Shown in pieces: positions 46,636-55,847 of a stretch of DNA of 64,000 nt. This DNA comes from Azospirillum sp. TSH58. Its GTDB lineage: Bacteria; Pseudomonadota; Alphaproteobacteria; Azospirillales; Azospirillaceae. Every line of letters starts with the position of its first letter. Within the stretch, counting starts at the first letter, position 1. The stretch covers positions 695,001-759,000 of the forward strand of contig NZ_CP022367.1 of assembly GCF_003119115.1 (NCBI RefSeq), given 5' to 3'. The notes beneath the pieces are model-generated. The model was not told the origin of the DNA and did not search any database. It was given only the letters and a program-made list of their open reading frames with translations. A program made the position numbers and the translations under genes.

Positions 46636-47895
46636 ATGGCCCAGACCTCGCCAAAAACCACCTCGCCAAAAACCTTTTCCTTCACGCGCCGGGACGCGCT
46701 GCGCGCCGCCGCCGCCGCCGCGGTGCTGGCAAGCTGCAAGGCCGCCGCCGGACCCGCCGTCGCCGAGGCGGCGTCCGTTGCGGCGGTGCCCAATCCCACC
46801 CTGCGTGACGCCTGCCGGGCCGCCGGCATCCTCCACGGCGCCGCCCGCGACCATCTGATCGAGCCGGAAGACCCCATGCTCGACACGCTGATGGCGCGGG
46901 AATGCGACGTGGTGACGCCCGAGAACGGCGGCAAATGGGCCGTCTTCCAGCCGCAGGAGGGCAACTTCGACTGGGGCCGCTTCGACGCCGGGGTCGAGCT
47001 GGCCCGCCGCATCGGCGCCAAGCCCAACTGGCACTGCGCCCTGTGGCAGCACATGGGCATGCCCGACTACATGACGCTGCCGGCGAGCCGCCAGCGCGCG
47101 CTGGGCATCGGCGAGAGCGCCTATTTCTCGGCGGACGGCACGCTGTCCGAGGACAATTACTGGCCGCGCTTCACCGCCATGGTCGCGGCGGTCAAGCAGC
47201 GCTACGGCGACAGCTTCTACCGCATCGACGTGATGAACGAGGCCTTCTTCTGGGAGACCGAGCGCAGCCACCCGCAGGAGCAGGACCGCTACGGCTTCCG
47301 CAAGGGCATGTGGTGGGTGGTGGCCGGCGGCGCCAAGGGGCCGGAGTGGCTCGACCCCTTCTTCCATCACATCCGCAAGGAATTCCCCTCCGCCAAGCTG
47401 GTCATCAACGAGTTCGGTATCGAGATCGACGAGGGCTGGCAGCAGCGCAAGCGCGCCTACTTCCAGACCTGGCTGACCGACGCGGTCAAGCGCGGCGTGC
47501 CGATCGACGGGGTGGGGCTGCAAAGCCACCTGATGGCCGGCAAGCCCTACGACCGCGAGGGCATGAAGGGCTTCCTGCGGGCCATGGACCGGCTGGGCCT
47601 GCCCATCCACGTCACCGAGTTCGACGTGAACGAGAAGCATCTGCCGCGTTCCTGGTCGCGGGCGGAGAAGGACCGCGCCATGGCCTTCCTGGCCGGGCAG
47701 TATCTGGGCGACATCGCCGGCAACGCCCGGCTGGCCGAGCTGTGCTGGTGGCACCTGCGCTCCGACCTGAACTACATCTCCCGCGAGATGCCGGAGCTGA
47801 AGCCCCACCCGTCCCCCTACGACGCGGCGTCGCGCCCGCTGCCGCTGTACGAGGCGTCGGTGCAGGCGCTGCGCGGGCGCAACCGGTCGGGGTGA
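46636..47895 (+). CDS. GH10 endo-beta-1,4-xylanase-like glycoside hydrolase
   Basis: 419 residues. A Tat-type signal (FTRRDALRAAAAAAVLASC), whose Cys could alternatively be a lipobox, points to export. The GH10 barrel shows the acid/base Glu202 (DVMNEAFF) and nucleophile Glu328 (HVTEFDV), with NWHCALWQH and GLQSHLM as conserved strands. GH10 enzymes cut beta-1,4-xylans and related backbones. Inside a polysaccharide locus, between the kinase and methyltransferase genes, it more likely trims or clears the organism's own polymer in the periplasm than digests plant xylan, though the latter remains possible in a plant associate. Confidence 0.88.
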   Translation: MAQTSPKTTSPKTFSFTRRDALRAAAAAAVLASCKAAAGPAVAEAASVAAVPNPTLRDACRAAGILHGAARDHLIEPEDPMLDTLMARECDVVTPENGGKWAVFQPQEGNFDWGRFDAGVELARRIGAKPNWHCALWQHMGMPDYMTLPASRQRALGIGESAYFSADGTLSEDNYWPRFTAMVAAVKQRYGDSFYRIDVMNEAFFWETERSHPQEQDRYGFRKGMWWVVAGGAKGPEWLDPFFHHIRKEFPSAKLVINEFGIEIDEGWQQRKRAYFQTWLTDAVKRGVPIDGVGLQSHLMAGKPYDREGMKGFLRAMDRLGLPIHVTEFDVNEKHLPRSWSRAEKDRAMAFLAGQYLGDIAGNARLAELCWWHLRSDLNYISREMPELKPHPSPYDAASRPLPLYEASVQALRGRNRSG

Positions 47896-48056
47896 GGCGG
47901 ATCAGGGCGAATCCGGCCGGGAGGCGGTGCGGTACCCCTTCCGGCTCCCCTACCCCGCCCGATCGCGCGGTCCGATCCGCCGTCCGCGCCTGTAAGGATT
48001 TCCGACGGCGCCCTTAGATTATCGGAACAGCGGCGTTTCTCCCAACGAGGTGATCT

Positions 48057-48983
48057 GTGGACACGTTGACGTCGGATGAGCTGGTCGCCCGCTACAAGCG
48101 GAAGTTCGGTCTGGCCCCGAACTACCCCCTCAGCGAAACCATGGTCCGCCAGCATTGGGACCTGGAACGCCAGCTCGCCCGCGAGCTGCTGGACTCCCGC
48201 CGCGAAGAGCGCTGGACGGTGTTCGAGCGGAACTACACCACCCTCTACAGCGCGTGCCCCTGGCTGAACGACGCGGTGGACACGGCGGCGCAGAACGACG
48301 AGCTGGACTTCCGCCATTTCCTGACGCTGCTCAAGGGCGCGCGGGACGTCTACGAGGTCGGGTCGGGCAAGGGCCGGCTGCTCAGCTATCTCGCCCGCCA
48401 CGGCCACCGCTGCGTCGCCACCGAGATCACCCGCGAGCGCGGGGAGCGCTGGACGGACGAGCGCTCCAACGTGACGTGGCGCTGCTGCGACGGCGTCAAC
48501 CTCGCCGAGTTCGAGCCGCGCGGCCATTACGACGCCGTCGTCTCCACCCACGTCATCGAGCATCTCCACCCCGAGGACGTGTCCGTGCACCTGTCCAACG
48601 TGCACGCCATCCTGAAGCCGGGCGGGCGCTACGTGCTCAGCATGCCGCACAAGCACGCCGGGCCGATGGACCTGTCGGAGGTCTTCGGGCTGGACGAGCC
48701 GATCTGCATGCATCTGCGCGAATACACCTGGAGCGAGACCGAGCGCGCGCTGCGCGAGGCCGGCTTCACCCGGATGGAGGCCGTCTACATCGCCCCGATG
48801 GCGGTCCGCAAGCGCCTGCCCATCCATGGCTCCGGTGCCGGCTATCTGGCTTATGTGAAGGCCGTGGAATCCTTCATGGGGGCGATGCCGTTAACCCTGC
48901 GGCGCAAGCTCGGCAAGCTCGGCCAGCTCTACCTGTTCCGCCCGGAGGTCTTCATGGTGGCTCACAAAAGTCACGAGGGCTGA
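48057..48983 (+). CDS. Class I SAM-dependent methyltransferase
   Basis: 308 residues from GTG 48057. The Rossmann core has motif I DVYEVGSGKGRLLSYLARHGH, then CVATEITRERG (acidic loop), a YDAVVSTHVIEHLHPEDV motif typical of Methyltransf_11/23 and LKPGGRYVLSMPH. An N-terminal helical extension of about 100 residues is of unknown role. No transmembrane segment. In the exopolysaccharide locus it most likely methylates a sugar or a lipid-linked intermediate; the substrate is inferred from context only. Confidence 0.85.
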   Translation: MDTLTSDELVARYKRKFGLAPNYPLSETMVRQHWDLERQLARELLDSRREERWTVFERNYTTLYSACPWLNDAVDTAAQNDELDFRHFLTLLKGARDVYEVGSGKGRLLSYLARHGHRCVATEITRERGERWTDERSNVTWRCCDGVNLAEFEPRGHYDAVVSTHVIEHLHPEDVSVHLSNVHAILKPGGRYVLSMPHKHAGPMDLSEVFGLDEPICMHLREYTWSETERALREAGFTRMEAVYIAPMAVRKRLPIHGSGAGYLAYVKAVESFMGAMPLTLRRKLGKLGQLYLFRPEVFMVAHKSHEG

Positions 48984-49212
48984 TTCAACGGCTTCCGGAA
49001 ACCTTTCTGTAACAAGACTTTACACTTTCTCCTCGCCGTGGCGGCAAGGTCCCACTGTGGCGCGGAAACCGCAGCAAAGGCGGATTTTCGCGCCCCATTC
49101 TTTTCACAGCCTGTCGTGGCTTTTGAGTCGCATTTCCCTAAAATCCGAAATACCTCGTTAACCAATTGGGCGTCACCTTTCCTCCACCGAAAATGGAGAG
49201 AGGTTACTTCCA

Positions 49213-51690
49213 ATGGCAACGACCACCACGGGTCTCGTCGACACGACCTTCGTCGTCAACGCCTCGGGGCAGGCTGCCGGCGGGATCTGGCCGCAGTTCC
49301 GGCTGCTCCTGGATGGTGTCAACCTCGGCCAGGCGACGGTCAGCTCGACCAGCGCCGGCCGTTACACCTTCAAGGCCCAGGTCGCACCGGATCAGGCGCA
49401 CAAGGTTCAGATCGTCTACTTCAACGACGGCTATGTGAACGGGCAGGACCGCAACCTGCTCGTCAAGTCGCTGGAAGTGAACGGCAAGCCCGTCGCCTCC
49501 ACCAGCTCGCTGGTCAGCTACGACCGCAGCGCCTCCGACGGCAAGGACGTGATTCCCGGCCAGGAAGGCATGTGGTGGGACGGTTCGCTCGATTTCGCCC
49601 TGACCAAGGACTATTTCCCGGTCCCGACGCCGCCGGCCCCCGCCGGCAACACCCAGGTCATCCTGAACCTGCAGGGCAACGCCGCCGCCGGCGTCAACGC
49701 GCATTTCAATCTGCTGATCGACGGCAAGAAGGTCGGTGAGGGCATGGCCGGCGCCTCGGCCAAGGACTACGCCTTCTCGATCAACGCCACGGCGGATCAG
49801 GCGCACAAGGTCCAGATCCAGTACGACAACGACGCCACGGTGAACGGCCAGGACCGCAACCTGCTGGTCAACAAGATCACCATCAACGGCAAGTCGGTCA
49901 TGCCCACCGACAGCAACGTCACCTATGACAAGGGCGCGCTCGACGGCAAGGACGTGGTGAAGGGCCAGTCCGGCATGTGGTGGAACGGCACGCTGGTGGT
50001 CGACGCCGACAAGAGCTTCTTCCCCGGCTCCTCCAACCCGACCAACCCCACCACCCCGCCGGCCCCCACCCCGACCAAGCCGACCCTGTCGGTCAGCGAC
50101 GTCTCGGTTACCGAGCCGACCGGCAAGACCACCGGCATCGCGCCGGGCTTCCTGCACACCGATGGCGGCCAGATCATGGACAGCAGCGGCAAGGCCGTGA
50201 AGCTGACCGGCGTGAACTGGTTCGGGGCCGAGGGCTACGCCTTCGCGCCGCAGGGGCTGTGGATGGACAGCTACCAGAGCCACATGAACCAGATGAAGGA
50301 TCTGGGCTTCAACACCATCCGCCTGCCCTACTCCGACGCGATGCTCGACAACGGCCGCATGCCGACCGGCATCGACTATTCGAAGAACCCCGACCTGCGC
50401 GGCAAGACCTCGCTGGAGGTCTTCGACAAGATCATCGACTACGCCGACAAGATCGGCATGAAGATCATCCTCGACCACCACCGCTCCGGCGACGGCGCGT
50501 CGGCCAACGAGAACGGGCTCTGGTACACCAGCCAGTACCCGGAATCGAAGATGATCGAGAACTGGAAGATGCTGGCGACCCGTTACAAGGGCAACGACGC
50601 CGTCATCGGCGCCGACCTGCACAACGAGCCGCACAACCCGGCCACCTGGGGCGACGGCGGCCCGAACGACTGGGCCCGCGCCGCGGAGCGCATCGGCAAC
50701 GCCATCCAGTCGGTCAACAAGGACTGGCTGCTGATCGTCGAGGGCATCGAGACCTATCAGAACCAGTGGTACTGGTGGGGCGGCAACCTGCTCGGCGAGA
50801 AGAACTACGAGGTCAAGTTCAACGAGCCCGGCAAGCTGGTCTACTCGGTCCACGACTACGGCCCGTCGCTCTACATGATGGACTGGTTCAAGGCCGGCAA
50901 CTTCCCGAACAACATGCCGGCGAAGTGGGACCAGATGTGGGGCCACTTCATCCAGAACGACGAGACCCCGATCCTGGTCGGCGAGTTCGGCAGCCGCATG
51001 GAAACCGCCATCGACAAGGCGTGGATGCCCAAGCTGATCCAGTACATGAACGGCGACTGGAACGGTGACGGCAAGATCGACCTCGCCGCGGGCCAGCAGG
51101 GTGCGAGCTGGACCTACTGGGCCTGGAGCCCCGGTTCGGGCGACACCGGCGGCATCATGAACGACAGCTGGAAGGTGGACTACAACAAGTACAACGCCAT
51201 CAAGCCCGGCCTGTACAGCAGCACCGCCGCCAGCCCGGTCACCACCGACGCCGTGTTCACGGTGAAGCTGTCCCAGGCCTACAACCAGACGGTGACGGTG
51301 GACTACGCCACGGCGGACGGCACGGCCAAGGCCGGTTCGGACTATCTGGCGACCAGCGGCAAGCTGACCTTCGCCGCCGGCGAGACCACCAAGACGGTCG
51401 CCGTCAAGGTGCTGAGCGACGACGTGGTCGAGGGCGTCGAGACCTTCAACCTGAAGCTCTCCAACCCGACGCAGGCGACCATCGCCGACGGGACCGGCAT
51501 CGGCACCATCAACCCGCCGGGCTCCGCCCAGGCCCTGTCGGCGGACCTGCTGGCGCACAGCCTGGCCCAGGACACGGCGACGGTGCAGTCGGTGGGCGTG
51601 CAGTCCGCGCTCGACCTGTCGTCGGTCGACTTCTCGCACATGATGACGGTGGACGCCGTGAACCTGCTGCTCGAGCATCAGGCCGCGTAA
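49213..51690 (+). CDS. Modular GH5 endoglucanase with CBM pair and split Calx-beta domain
   Basis: 825 residues, no N-terminal signal. Two tandem Ca-type carbohydrate-binding modules (about 5-136 and 147-271) share DKVQI/NDxxVNGQDRNLLV patterns. Then comes the first strand of a Calx-beta domain (292-302, LSVSDVSVTEP), a GH5 barrel (about 308-670; acid/base Glu472 in DLHNEPHN, nucleophile Glu591 in LVGEFGSR) and the rest of Calx-beta (677-766, DAVFTVKLSQAYNQTVTVDYATADG). The hydrophobic, Asp/Ser-rich C-terminus (about 770-825) is a likely type I secretion signal. Calx-beta plus glycanase resembles the secreted EPS-cleaving enzymes of rhizobia. Probably cuts a beta-glucan, perhaps the exopolysaccharide itself. 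Confidence 0.88.
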   Translation: MATTTTGLVDTTFVVNASGQAAGGIWPQFRLLLDGVNLGQATVSSTSAGRYTFKAQVAPDQAHKVQIVYFNDGYVNGQDRNLLVKSLEVNGKPVASTSSLVSYDRSASDGKDVIPGQEGMWWDGSLDFALTKDYFPVPTPPAPAGNTQVILNLQGNAAAGVNAHFNLLIDGKKVGEGMAGASAKDYAFSINATADQAHKVQIQYDNDATVNGQDRNLLVNKITINGKSVMPTDSNVTYDKGALDGKDVVKGQSGMWWNGTLVVDADKSFFPGSSNPTNPTTPPAPTPTKPTLSVSDVSVTEPTGKTTGIAPGFLHTDGGQIMDSSGKAVKLTGVNWFGAEGYAFAPQGLWMDSYQSHMNQMKDLGFNTIRLPYSDAMLDNGRMPTGIDYSKNPDLRGKTSLEVFDKIIDYADKIGMKIILDHHRSGDGASANENGLWYTSQYPESKMIENWKMLATRYKGNDAVIGADLHNEPHNPATWGDGGPNDWARAAERIGNAIQSVNKDWLLIVEGIETYQNQWYWWGGNLLGEKNYEVKFNEPGKLVYSVHDYGPSLYMMDWFKAGNFPNNMPAKWDQMWGHFIQNDETPILVGEFGSRMETAIDKAWMPKLIQYMNGDWNGDGKIDLAAGQQGASWTYWAWSPGSGDTGGIMNDSWKVDYNKYNAIKPGLYSSTAASPVTTDAVFTVKLSQAYNQTVTVDYATADGTAKAGSDYLATSGKLTFAAGETTKTVAVKVLSDDVVEGVETFNLKLSNPTQATIADGTGIGTINPPGSAQALSADLLAHSLAQDTATVQSVGVQSALDLSSVDFSHMMTVDAVNLLLEHQAA

Positions 51691-51712
51691 CGACCGCGAA
51701 AGCGGACCATGC

Positions 51713-51752
51713 GAACGGGCCGGCGGAGCGATCCGCCGGCCCGTTCCTTTTT
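51713..51752. terminator. Bidirectional terminator between the GH5 and flippase genes
   Basis: A perfect 15-bp stem, GAACGGGCCGGCGGA (51713-51727) and its complement (51732-51746), closed by a GCGA tetraloop and followed by CTTTTTC. It separates the convergent plus-strand GH5 gene from the minus-strand flippase gene. Confidence 0.95.
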
Positions 51753-51766
51753 CAGGGCACGCGCTC

Positions 51767-53248
51767 TCAGGACGCCGATTGCAGGCGGCGGACGCGGCCC
51801 AGCAGCAGCTTGCCCAGCAGCGCCCGGCCCGCCGACCCCATGCCCGGCCCGAACACCGCCGCGGCCAGGAACACCAGCACCAGCAGCACCTTCTCGGCGG
51901 TGAAGGCCGGATCGACCTCGGTGCCGAACAGGTACCAGCCCGCCGCGTAGGCGAAGCCCGCCGGCACGAGGATCCAGCCGATCCGCACGGCGTTCAGCGG
52001 CAGTTCGTCGCGGCAGATGCGGCGGCGCACCGTCTCGGTCAGGACGATCTGGAAGACCTCGCGCCCGAGATTGGCCAGCGCGGCGCCGAGCAGGCCCCAC
52101 TGCCAGACCAGCGCCAGGGCCAGCGCCGATCCCACCGCGAGGCTGGCCGCGGAGATCCAGGGCAGCACGCCGACGCGCTTGGCCTTCAGGATCGCCACCT
52201 CCGGATTCATCCGCACCCCGTGCAGCACATAGGCCAGCACCAGGAAGGGCATGCTGGTCAGCACCGGCGTGTAGTCGGCGGACGCGATCAGCCAGAGGAT
52301 CTCCGGCGCGGTCAGCGCCAGCCCCAGCCCGGCCCCGGTCAGCAGGACGACGAACAGGTGGAAGACGAAGTCCGCCTGGGCGTGGTCCGCGGCACCATGC
52401 TGCGCCTCCAGCCGGCTGACCGACCAGATCTGCAGGAAGGAGGCGGTCAGGAACATGAAGAGGATCTGCGACAGCCGCATCCCGAAGGCGAACAGGCCCA
52501 CCGCCGCCGTGGACAGCAGGATGTTCAGCAGCCAGCGCGAGACGAAGTTGTTGGCGATGTCCAGCAGCGACTGCGGCGCGTAGGGCAGCCCCAGCGCCGC
52601 CACCCGCTTCAGGATCGGGAAGGAGAAGGAGAAGCCGGTGTCCTTCAGGATCGCCGCCACGAGCAGGAGGCCGAGCGCCAGGAAGGACGCGCCGTTCGCC
52701 AGGAAGATGCCCTCCACCCCGAGGCCGAGCGCCCACAGGAACAGCAGGTTGAAGGCGAGCAGGGCCACCACCTTGGCCAGCGACACCAGCAGGCACAGGC
52801 CCGACCGCTTGCGCGCCCGGTAATAGGCCAGCGCCAGCTCGAACAGGGTGGTCAGGGCGACGCCGGCCAGGGCGATCGCCATCACCGCCGCATGGCCGGT
52901 GTCGCCGAACATCGCCCAGCTTCCCGCCATGCCCAGCGGCCAGGCCAGCCCGACCATGGCCACCGACGTGCCGACCACCGCCAGCAGGCAGGTGCTGGCG
53001 ACGCGACGCCGGTCGCTTTCCTCGGCGTGTTCGAAATAGACGGCGGTGAAGGCGTTGTTCATGCCGATCATCAGCATGACCGCCAGCAGATCGGCGACCA
53101 CCACCACCAGCGCGTAGACGCCGAATTCGGAAGGGCTGAGAAGCCGGGTGTAGAGCGGCAGGAGCAGAAGCCCGGCAGCCCGGTTCACCACGTTGGCCAG
53201 CATGAACAGCCAACCGTGTTTCAAGATCGTCGCTGCTTCGGACGCCAT
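51767..53248 (-). CDS. wzx: Wzx-type polysaccharide flippase
   Basis: 493 residues, about 12-14 hydrophobic helices spread along the whole length, of the MATE/PST (polysaccharide transporter) family. The N-terminal LFMLANVVNRAAGLLLLPLYTRLLSPSEFGVYALV is the family's helix 1-2 block, and LASADYTPV near residue 330 recalls a further conserved helix. It flips lipid-linked oligosaccharide from the cytosolic to the periplasmic face before polymerisation. It is the only minus-strand gene in the exopolysaccharide locus and ends against a bidirectional terminator. Confidence 0.88.
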   Translation of the reverse strand: MASEAATILKHGWLFMLANVVNRAAGLLLLPLYTRLLSPSEFGVYALVVVVADLLAVMLMIGMNNAFTAVYFEHAEESDRRRVASTCLLAVVGTSVAMVGLAWPLGMAGSWAMFGDTGHAAVMAIALAGVALTTLFELALAYYRARKRSGLCLLVSLAKVVALLAFNLLFLWALGLGVEGIFLANGASFLALGLLLVAAILKDTGFSFSFPILKRVAALGLPYAPQSLLDIANNFVSRWLLNILLSTAAVGLFAFGMRLSQILFMFLTASFLQIWSVSRLEAQHGAADHAQADFVFHLFVVLLTGAGLGLALTAPEILWLIASADYTPVLTSMPFLVLAYVLHGVRMNPEVAILKAKRVGVLPWISAASLAVGSALALALVWQWGLLGAALANLGREVFQIVLTETVRRRICRDELPLNAVRIGWILVPAGFAYAAGWYLFGTEVDPAFTAEKVLLVLVFLAAAVFGPGMGSAGRALLGKLLLGRVRRLQSAS

Positions 53249-54119
53249 CAGGAACTCCGCCTAGAACTCCGGTGGGGCGGCATTGCCGCACCCGCGAACG
53301 CAATTCCGATGATTGGAACCGGACCGGGACGTTTCAATTTCGCGTTGGTGCCGTCACGCTGTTCTTCAGGCTTATCCCCATGAAGGCGCGTCGGCGACGT
53401 CCCCGCCCCCACGCTAACCCTCCCCCGCTGGCGCAGGGGAGGGGACTGCCGCCGCTTCGCAGAAGGCACCCTCCCCTGCGTCAGCGGGGGAGGGCCGGGG
53501 TGGAAGCAATCGGCCGAACCACCCGGCAGACAACCCGCCCAGCCTGCGAGGGCACATCACCGCGATCAACGGGGCGTTGGAGACACCGTCTCACCCGGAA
53601 TCGCCCGGCGGATTCTTATGGGATACGTCCACGCCATCGCCTCGGCGGGACGGGCAGACCAACCCGGAGCAATCCGCCGCCACCCGGCGCCGCACCCGAC
53701 CATAGGGGACAGGGAACATCCCCCGAATACCCCCAATTTGCGGGAAGAAAAGGGGTAGCCGGGGACCGGCGGTGGCAGCGCCGCCACCGATCCGGATGAT
53801 CCGGACGAAGTCACCCGCTTTCCTTAATCTCTTCAAACTCACCCCACTGAAACCATCCAGCATGTAAGGGGTATCGCCGCTGGCGGAGGAAGCCTCTTGT
53901 GATTTGTTGATTGACGGCAGCCTTTATCCTAATTCGTGGAGAACAGCGCAACCTCCTGATCTGTCTGCACAGAGGCAAGGCAAGCGCTGATATTTGTGTG
54001 TCTTTCGGAACACAGGAAGACTCAAAGAAAAAGCTGATGAGAGACCGTCTTACGCTGCGGCGCGTTAGGTCAGGCGCGAGGCGGATGACATTCCGTTTCA
54101 CACATAAATGGGACCTGCG
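53249..54119. other. Long intergenic region between wzx and wbaP
   Basis: About 870 bases between divergent genes. It contains repeat copy D (53414-53503). Around 53770-53789 is a GC hairpin CGGTGGC/GCCACCG, and after about 53880 the sequence turns AT-richer with A and T runs, consistent with the wbaP promoter. Small open frames on both strands lack family features, so no gene is called. An unannotated RNA or leader peptide cannot be excluded. Confidence 0.5.
53414..53503. repeat. Palindromic intergenic repeat, copy D (short, diverged)
   Basis: CTAACCCTCCCCCGCTGGCGCAGGGGAGGG followed by an inverted counterpart CCCTCCCCTGCGTCAGCGGGGGAGGG. It shares the CCCTC/GAGGG hairpin design of the other copies but not their centre. 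Confidence 0.65.
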
Positions 54120-55565
54120 ATGAGCAAACTCGACCCAGAAGCGGTCATCAATCTGGCCCCGGTGAAGAAGACGGCCATGCCGACGGTGGGACCCGGGCTG
54201 CTGTTGGCGCTGTCCGACGGCTTCATGCTCGCCCTGCTCGGCTGGACGCTCATCCAACTGTTCGGAAGCGACACCCTGACCGCGGAAGCGGATCTGTCGC
54301 AGCGCGCCCTGGTCACCGGCCTGATGCTGGTGCCGCTGGTGAAATCGGTCTTCGGAATTTATTCGCTGGGCCGCTTCGACTATCTGGAGCGGACCCGCCG
54401 CACCTTCCAGGCGGCCCTGCTGTCGGTCGCCGTGCTGGCCGTGCCCTTCATCGTGATGGACGGCTTCCGCTCCTTCTTCGTCGAGGCTCTGTCGGTCGCC
54501 CTCATCGGCTTCGCGATCACCTACGCTGCCGACCTGCTGCTGGTGCACGGCCTGATGGCCAGCGCGCTGAACTGGCGCACCCCGGTGGTCATCGTCGGCG
54601 CCGGCCCGCAGGGGGCGGCCATCGCGGAGAAGCTGCAGCGCCTGCCCTGGCTGGGGATGCGCCCGGTCTGCTTCTTCGACGACGACGACACGCTGTGGCA
54701 GACCCGCGTCGCCAACCTGCCGGTGGTCGGCTCGACCGACCTGCTCGCCAAGTCCCCGGCCTACGCCCAGCAGGCCCAGGCCGCCATCGTCGCCGACATC
54801 GGGCGCCACAAGAAGGAGCTGACGGCGCTCGTCGAGCGGCTGCCCTTCAAGCAGGTCTACTGCCTGCTGGGCGAGGGCAACGTCAGCGCGGTGGACGCCA
54901 CCTACCACAACCTGCACGGCTCGCTGGCGCTGCGCGTCTCGGTGCGCCCGCCGACCAGCTACCTGCGCATCCGCCGCGCCCTGGACATCCTGCTGTCGGG
55001 CCTCCTGCTGGTGGCGGTGGCGCCGCTGATGCTGGGCATCGCCGCGGCGATCCGGCTGGACAGCCCCGGCCCGGTCATGTTCCGCCAGAAGCGCTGGGCC
55101 GGCGGCGACAAGACCTTCGACGTGCTGAAGTTCCGCTCGATGCACATCAACGCGGAGGAGCATCTCCAGCGCCTGCTGGAGAATGACCCGAAGATGCGCG
55201 AAGAGTACATGACCTACCACAAGCTGACCTACGACCCGCGCATCACCCCGGTCGGCCGCTTCCTGCGCAAGACCTCGCTCGACGAGCTGCCGCAGCTGGT
55301 GAACATCCTGATGGGCGACATGAGCCTGATCGGCCCGCGCGCCTACATGCCGAAGGAACTGCCGGAGGTCGGCGCCTCGGCCGAGGTCATCGGCTCCGTC
55401 CGTCCGGGCCTGACCGGCTACTGGCAGGTGTCGGGGCGCCACCGCACCACCTTCCAGGAACGCGTCGCCATGGACGTCTTCTACGTCCGCAACTGCGGCC
55501 TGCTGTTCGACTTCTACATCCTGTGCAAGACGGCGGTGATCGTCCTCAAGGGCGACGGGTCATGA
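54120..55565 (+). CDS. wbaP: Polyprenyl-phosphate hexose-1-phosphate transferase (WbaP/EpsL-type)
   Basis: 481 residues from ATG 54120. The N-terminal half has four hydrophobic helices (about 25-145) and a CoA-binding-like loop VVIVGAGPQGAAIAEKL. The C-terminal bacterial sugar transferase domain (about 285-481) contains the membrane hairpin RRALDILLSGLLLVAVAPLMLGIAAAIRLDSPGPVMFRQKR, then FDVLKFRSM, KTSLDELPQLVNIL and GLTGYWQVSGRHRTTF. It starts exopolysaccharide synthesis by attaching the first sugar phosphate to undecaprenyl phosphate at the inner membrane. The WbaP-type N-terminus fits galactose or glucose as the sugar. Confidence 0.93.
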   Translation: MSKLDPEAVINLAPVKKTAMPTVGPGLLLALSDGFMLALLGWTLIQLFGSDTLTAEADLSQRALVTGLMLVPLVKSVFGIYSLGRFDYLERTRRTFQAALLSVAVLAVPFIVMDGFRSFFVEALSVALIGFAITYAADLLLVHGLMASALNWRTPVVIVGAGPQGAAIAEKLQRLPWLGMRPVCFFDDDDTLWQTRVANLPVVGSTDLLAKSPAYAQQAQAAIVADIGRHKKELTALVERLPFKQVYCLLGEGNVSAVDATYHNLHGSLALRVSVRPPTSYLRIRRALDILLSGLLLVAVAPLMLGIAAAIRLDSPGPVMFRQKRWAGGDKTFDVLKFRSMHINAEEHLQRLLENDPKMREEYMTYHKLTYDPRITPVGRFLRKTSLDELPQLVNILMGDMSLIGPRAYMPKELPEVGASAEVIGSVRPGLTGYWQVSGRHRTTFQERVAMDVFYVRNCGLLFDFYILCKTAVIVLKGDGS

Positions 55566-55583
55566 CCCTGCGGCGCTCCATCC

Positions 55584-55625
55584 AGGCCCCTCTTCCCACG
55601 CGGGAGAGGGGCCTTCCCTTTTCTG
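55584..55625 (+). terminator. Terminator after wbaP
   Basis: A stem AGGCCCCTC / GAGGGGCCT with an inner TCCC-ACGC-GGGA hairpin is followed by TCCCTTTTC. It lies 18 bp after the stop and separates wbaP from the downstream gene block. Confidence 0.75.
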
Positions 55626-55847
55626 GGCTCCGTTCGGGATCCGGGCCGCATATGCCCTGCGGGACCCGCAAGATCGGGGTGGATGGCCCAGCCGGAGGTA
55701 GCCCCGACGGGGATGGCCTCCTTCGGCCTAATGCCTCCGCCCGGCTACAGGTCCGGGCATCGGGTTGGCATCTTCAGAAAACGATGCGGTGCGCCCGTCA
55801 TGGGCGTTCACTGCCATAGCAGCCCTTTTCACCGGAACAGCGGCCCC

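Noticed and set aside
53272..53863. Small open frames on both strands in the wzx-wbaP gap
   Set aside because: They overlap each other and repeat copy D, are Arg/Pro-rich, lack Shine-Dalgarno sites and show no family pattern.
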